Shown: piece by piece, positions 60,445 through 64,000 of the stretch
Layout of the letters: each line of letters opens with the position of its first letter
How positions within the stretch are numbered: the first letter of the stretch is position 1
Source of the DNA: Demequina lutea
GTDB taxonomy: Bacteria > Actinomycetota > Actinomycetes > Actinomycetales > Demequinaceae
NCBI RefSeq assembly: GCF_013409005.1
Contig: NZ_JACBZO010000001.1
Span: 2,666,001-2,730,000, forward strand
DNA length: 64,000 nucleotides
Direction of reading: 5' to 3'
The notes under the pieces: generated by a model
The model's database searches: none
The model's input: the letters and a program-made list of their open reading frames with translations, nothing else
Told to the model about the DNA's origin: nothing
Program-made: the position numbers and the translations under genes

Positions 60445-62709
60445 ATGCTGAGTTCGATCACAGTCCACGGGCGGGCGCCGGTTAGCGCCGATAGCGCCTG
60501 GGTCACTAATAGACCACTGAACTTCCTATTCGGCGAGAACGGCTCCGGCAAGACAACAATCAGCCGATACCTCGCTGGCGACTACCCTTCCGGACTGGAG
60601 TGGGCAGATGGCGTGCCGCAGCGTATTCACGTTTACAACCGCGACGTTGTCGATAAGACGATCCGCGAGCCCGAGCGAATGCCCGGCGTCTTCCTCCTGG
60701 GCGAGCCAGACGTAAGCGCGCAAGCAGAACTCGATGAACTCGAGGGCAAGGGCGATGAGAAAGGAGGGATCGCCCTGGCCGAAGACGAACTCAAGAGTCG
60801 CAAGAAGACACTCGACGCCTGCACTGCCAGGCTAGATGCGGCAGAGGAAGCTCTGACGGAAGCCGTGTGGGTCGCATTTCGCGCCTTCGATCAAAGCTTT
60901 GCACCCACGTGGGAGGGGTCTAAGCGCAGAGAGCTCATGTTCGACGAGGCGGTCAAGACACACGATGCCGTCAGAGAATCTACCGATCCTTACCCTGCCT
61001 TGGATGAACTTAGCACGCGAGCGGCCGCAGTCTTCGTCGAAGACATGCCGCCGGTGGACTCGATCCCCTCCGTCGATCACACCGATCCCAACAAGTTGCC
61101 GTGCGCCGAATTGCTAAGTGAGGAAGTCACCGGAGCTGCCGACGTCTCACTCGCCGAACTGATTGACAAACTCGGAAACCGCGACTGGGTCGAGACGGGC
61201 CGTGAGTACCTCGAGCACAGCGCCGGCAGGTGCCCTTTCTGTCAAAACGTTCAGCCGCAGTCATTACTCGAGGATCTCGCCGCATACTTCGACGGCGAGT
61301 ACCGGGCGAAGAAACAGAGCCTGGCCGCTCTCGCCAAGGATTATCGGACGACGGTGGTGGCCGTCAAGGAGACATTGGCAAGCGTCGCCAAGGCAGACCC
61401 ACAATTCCTCGACGCCGCGGAGTTCGCTGCGTCGCGCGTGAACCTCGAGAAGGTCCTCGAAGACAACTTGCGCATTCTCGAGGACAAGCGGGATCACCCA
61501 TCAAAGGTGGTGCGTGTCGACTCCGGCGACAGTGAGGTCGCAGTTACTGAAGCCCTTGTCGACGCAGCGAACGCTGCGATCACCAAACACAACAGCCTTC
61601 TCGCCGATCGCAAGACCTCCCGCCGAGAGCTCGTCAGCGATGTCTGGGAGCACTTTGTCCGCAACACCCTTCGGGCAGACTTGGCGGTCTACGACACGGC
61701 GCGAAAGAGCGATGGTGGGCAAGTCCCGGTGCTCGAGCAGAGGCTGGAAGAGACGGCGAAAGAGTTGAGTCGGCTGAAGAGCCGCGCAACCGAACTGCAC
61801 TCGCTGGCCAAGTCGGACAAGGCTGCAATTGAGCACATCAACGGTTATCTGGCGAACGTGGGTTTCACGAGTTTCACGCTTGAAGCCGCGGAAGAGTCCG
61901 GGTATTACCGCCTCGCGCGCAACGGCGGCGAGGCGATCACTGGCCAGTCGCTCAGTGAAGGCGAGCGGACCTTCATCACATTTCTGCACTTCTACTATCA
62001 AGTGACCGGTTCCGACAGCGCGGACCGGGACCCCGACCCTGCAGTGGTCGTCATCGATGACCCCATCTCGAGCCTGGACAGCGGGATTATGTGGATGGTG
62101 AGCCAAATGGTTCGCAAGCTCATGCGCATGGCCACCGACCCCAAGTCTCACGTGACGCAGGTGCTGGTCCTGACCCACAACACACGCTTCTACAGTGAGA
62201 TAACGTTCCCACGGCAGGGAGCAAACAACACGAAGTTCCCCAACGCAGGCCAGGTCACCCACGCTGTCCTCGAGAAGACAGCGAACAGCCCCAGCACCAT
62301 CCGGCCCTACGGGGTGTCGCCCGTGACGTCTGCCTATCGAATGCTGTGGGAGAGCGTCAAGGACGCAGGTGGAGAGGCAGGTGGGGCGGCCTTCGGTGTT
62401 CAGAACGCGATGAGGCGAATCCTAGAGACGTACTTCAAGCACGTCGGTGGGCGCAGTTTCCATGACCTCGAAGACAAATTCACGGACGGTGCACAGCTCG
62501 ACGCATATCGATCACTGATCGGTTGGGCGAACGAGGGATCACACGACGCGCCCTGGGAGGACCTCGACTTCGTCAATGTTGGTACCTCGAACGAAGTTTT
62601 CCTTATGGTGTTCCGAACCGTGTTCGATGCCACTGGCAACATCGGCCACTACAACATGATGATGGGGATAGACCCAGACGCTGGCGATGCCGCTAACGGC
62701 GCGAACTAA
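60445..62709 (+). CDS. RloC/PrrC-like AAA ATPase, candidate anticodon nuclease
   Basis: The 754-residue protein has the AAA_13 layout. Walker A FGENGSGKTTISRYL (Gly30-Thr37) and a PrrC-box-like RIHVYNRDVVDK near residue 60 come first. Long coiled coils are interrupted by a zinc-hook-type Cys263-Pro-Phe-Cys266, then LSEGERTFITFLHF (ABC signature) near 503 and Walker B VVVIDDPISSLDSG near 535. The C-terminal segment has AMRRILETYF (Arg657, Glu661) and NEGSHDA (His700), like the Arg-Glu-His set of PrrC/RloC anticodon nucleases. Such proteins cut tRNA when phage or DNA damage disarms them. Length fits RloC. The nuclease role is inferred from motifs. Confidence 0.75.
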   Translation: MLSSITVHGRAPVSADSAWVTNRPLNFLFGENGSGKTTISRYLAGDYPSGLEWADGVPQRIHVYNRDVVDKTIREPERMPGVFLLGEPDVSAQAELDELEGKGDEKGGIALAEDELKSRKKTLDACTARLDAAEEALTEAVWVAFRAFDQSFAPTWEGSKRRELMFDEAVKTHDAVRESTDPYPALDELSTRAAAVFVEDMPPVDSIPSVDHTDPNKLPCAELLSEEVTGAADVSLAELIDKLGNRDWVETGREYLEHSAGRCPFCQNVQPQSLLEDLAAYFDGEYRAKKQSLAALAKDYRTTVVAVKETLASVAKADPQFLDAAEFAASRVNLEKVLEDNLRILEDKRDHPSKVVRVDSGDSEVAVTEALVDAANAAITKHNSLLADRKTSRRELVSDVWEHFVRNTLRADLAVYDTARKSDGGQVPVLEQRLEETAKELSRLKSRATELHSLAKSDKAAIEHINGYLANVGFTSFTLEAAEESGYYRLARNGGEAITGQSLSEGERTFITFLHFYYQVTGSDSADRDPDPAVVVIDDPISSLDSGIMWMVSQMVRKLMRMATDPKSHVTQVLVLTHNTRFYSEITFPRQGANNTKFPNAGQVTHAVLEKTANSPSTIRPYGVSPVTSAYRMLWESVKDAGGEAGGAAFGVQNAMRRILETYFKHVGGRSFHDLEDKFTDGAQLDAYRSLIGWANEGSHDAPWEDLDFVNVGTSNEVFLMVFRTVFDATGNIGHYNMMMGIDPDAGDAANGAN

Positions 62710-62727
62710 AGACACAGTCCGCTCTGG

Positions 62728-63759
62728 TCACCGGCTGAGTTCCGGATGATTACGCGCTGCCTCAACTTCTGATTCTCCGCCGATCTCTCTCAACTCCGGG
62801 AACCTCTCGTAGATGGCCGACAAGTGGGACTGCTTTTCGTCGTTCGGCTTCCGCACCAGATCGTCAATTCGATTGCGCTCGCCTGGCGTGAGTGCGAGCT
62901 CGCGCGCCGTGGACACTATCTGCCGCATCGCCGAGCAATACTCGTCAGCGCTCGCCAAGGCCTCACGGAGAAGGCGCCGCAACACATTGGAATCCGAGAT
63001 CGCCTCCTCGATCTCGTCACGGCCCTGCCTCCTCCCCTCTTCGACAGCCCCCTGTCGAAGCGCAGGGAGCGCATATTCGGCCTTGCGAAGCTCGGTCTCG
63101 CGGTCGTCGAGATGCAAGTCGTACTCCGTGAGTACGCCGTTCCGCCGGTCAAGCTCCAACTGACGGGCTTGCGCCGCCGCCTCTTTGTCGCGGACCCGAT
63201 CGGCCTTGGCCGCGAACTCCTGCGAACTGAAGCGCTCCTTTGACCGGGAGCTGCGCAAGAACTCAACGTCGTAGCCAGCGCCGGCCATATGCTCACGCAA
63301 TTCCGTATGCATCGCGCTCAGCGCCTCGGGGCGGGTGAAGAAGTCCTTCTGCGACAAACGCCCATCTTCTGTGACCGGGGTGAAGATCACCTGCAGTTGA
63401 GGACTGTCCTCATCGAGGTGGAGCGACGTCGCGACGATTCGATGCTGACCAAATCTCTCGCAAACCCAGGCAAGCGCCGCAGTTTGAAACCGGCGACCCG
63501 CGTCGCCGATGTCGCCCGTCGTCTTCCAGTCGGGAGCGTTGTCGTCGAACCATTTCGGGTCCAGTTGAAGGATGAACGGCCCAAAAGAGGATCCCCGCTC
63601 GCTTGTCTCATGACAAGCGGCGGGGGTCTCTTCTTTGTGGTCGGACGCGCGCGCACGCGTTTCGGAAGTGGCTCTGGGGTGTTGAAGGCCAACCCAAGCG
63701 TCAAGTGGCACTACCTTGAACGAGGTGAATACCGACGACGAGGCTGGAGGGGCTGACAT
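62728..63759 (-). CDS. MobV/Pre-like mobilisation protein lacking motif III histidines
   Basis: The 343-residue protein has the Mob/Pre layout: a catalytic-like N-terminal domain with ILQLDPKWFDDNAPDW and LHLDEDSPQLQVIFTPVTED, then FRSSRSKERFSSQEF-type sequence and a long coiled coil (residues 175-250). Functional MobV relaxases have H-x-D-E-x-x-P-H-x-H at this motif; here the last two His are Gln, so metal binding and DNA nicking are probably lost. ATG at 63757-63759 is used because no better start exists. It is convergent with the RloC-like gene, 18 bases apart, and points to plasmid- or element-derived DNA. Confidence 0.75.
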   Translation of the reverse strand: MSAPPASSSVFTSFKVVPLDAWVGLQHPRATSETRARASDHKEETPAACHETSERGSSFGPFILQLDPKWFDDNAPDWKTTGDIGDAGRRFQTAALAWVCERFGQHRIVATSLHLDEDSPQLQVIFTPVTEDGRLSQKDFFTRPEALSAMHTELREHMAGAGYDVEFLRSSRSKERFSSQEFAAKADRVRDKEAAAQARQLELDRRNGVLTEYDLHLDDRETELRKAEYALPALRQGAVEEGRRQGRDEIEEAISDSNVLRRLLREALASADEYCSAMRQIVSTARELALTPGERNRIDDLVRKPNDEKQSHLSAIYERFPELREIGGESEVEAARNHPELSR

Positions 63760-64000
63760 GGGCTTCCGGGCGTTCGTCGACGAGTCCGCGGCCGGCCGTG
63801 GAGACGATCAGCAGGAGTACCTCATCTGCGCGGCGATCATCTCGGATGGCGCGTGTGACGAGGTCCGAGAACAGCTGCGCTCACTCCTGCTCCCTGGCCA
63901 GATCAAGTTTCACTGGACGGCTGAGAGCCCTGCACGTCGCCGGAAGATCGTCTCGCAGATCGTCGACCTCGGACCCATGAGTGTCGTCGTGACCCACCTC
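63758..64000 (+). CDS. DUF3800 protein, N-terminal part (runs off the window)
   Basis: The first 81 codons read MGFRAFVDESAAGRGDDQQE then YLICAAIIS and KFHWTAESPARRRKIV. The FVDES start with a following hydrophobic strand is the signature of DUF3800, an RNase H-like fold family common in mobile elements and often beside defence genes. ATG at 63758 has GGAGGGG seven bases upstream. It overlaps the start codon of the divergent MobV-like gene by two bases. The catalytic residues further on are outside the window. Confidence 0.75.
   Translation, partial: MGFRAFVDESAAGRGDDQQEYLICAAIISDGACDEVREQLRSLLLPGQIKFHWTAESPARRRKIVSQIVDLGPMSVVVTHL

Noticed and set aside
60117..60551. A 144-codon minus-strand frame that would supply a gene for the orphan terminator
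   Set aside because: It crosses into the start of the RloC-like gene and the tRNA-like remnant, lacks a ribosome site and shows no protein features.

Overview
The window is high-GC DNA from an actinobacterium, most likely of the Micrococcales. The evidence is a dnaK-grpE-dnaJ-hspR operon under HAIR inverted repeats, TadA, Upp, LacI-controlled sugar loci, and many GTG starts. I see no rRNA and no CRISPR array. One tRNA gene, tRNA-Ser(CGA), and one degraded tRNA-Met-like piece are present.

Layout. 0-4.7 kb (minus strand): end of a surface-polysaccharide cluster with glycosyltransferases and a two-gene ABC exporter. 4.86-5.54 kb: a TPP riboswitch that now controls only the remains of a thiamine ABC transporter operon. 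5.6-7.2 kb: a rhodanese and a membrane protein. 7.26-11.33 kb: the heat-shock operon with its HspR sites. 11.6-23.6 kb: an arabinose/xylose-glycan utilisation locus (LacI regulator, ABC importer, GH127, GH31, GH51, ThuA and Gfo/Idh/MocA proteins). 23.8-28.1 kb: a scrambled stretch with a broken IS30-type transposase, a truncated second hspR, a GGDEF-EAL gene, and repeated hspR and DUF167 pieces. 28.3-32.4 kb: a degenerate GGDEF protein divergent from a 1059-residue ECF sigma factor fused to an anti-sigma zinc domain, a membrane segment and a surface domain. 32.4-39.6 kb: DJ-1/PfpI protein, Bcr/CflA-type MFS exporter, class I ribonucleotide reductase (NrdB has Phe at the radical-Tyr position, as in class Ic), and a lipoprotein. 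39.7-42.1 kb: a patchwork of an alpha/beta hydrolase, a fused ABC-transporter remnant and IS256 and IS481 pieces, bounded by a 119-bp direct repeat of a permease 3' end. 42.1-56.5 kb: a complete hexuronate locus. 56.5-57.8 kb: upp, tadA and tRNA-Ser. 57.8-64 kb: accessory DNA with a tail-anchored unknown protein, an RloC/PrrC-like ATPase, a MobV-like protein lacking the motif histidines, and the start of a DUF3800 gene.

How the genes work together. The hexuronate operon (manD-uxaA-uxaC-uxuB-uxuA-eda-kdgK) converts glucuronate or galacturonate through fructuronate/tagaturonate and mannonate/altronate to 2-keto-3-deoxygluconate, then to pyruvate and glyceraldehyde 3-phosphate. A divergent LacI regulator and an ABC importer stand beside it. 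The glycan locus cleaves arabinofuranosides and alpha-xylosides imported by its own ABC system. The heat-shock operon is autoregulated by HspR through the HAIR sites.

Most unusual items: the single-polypeptide sigma/anti-sigma/surface-sensor protein, the class Ic-like ribonucleotide reductase, the stranded TPP riboswitch, the repeated hspR/DUF167 module, and the RloC-like candidate anticodon nuclease in the tRNA-linked accessory region. All functional calls come from reading the sequence and recalling families; no database search was run.
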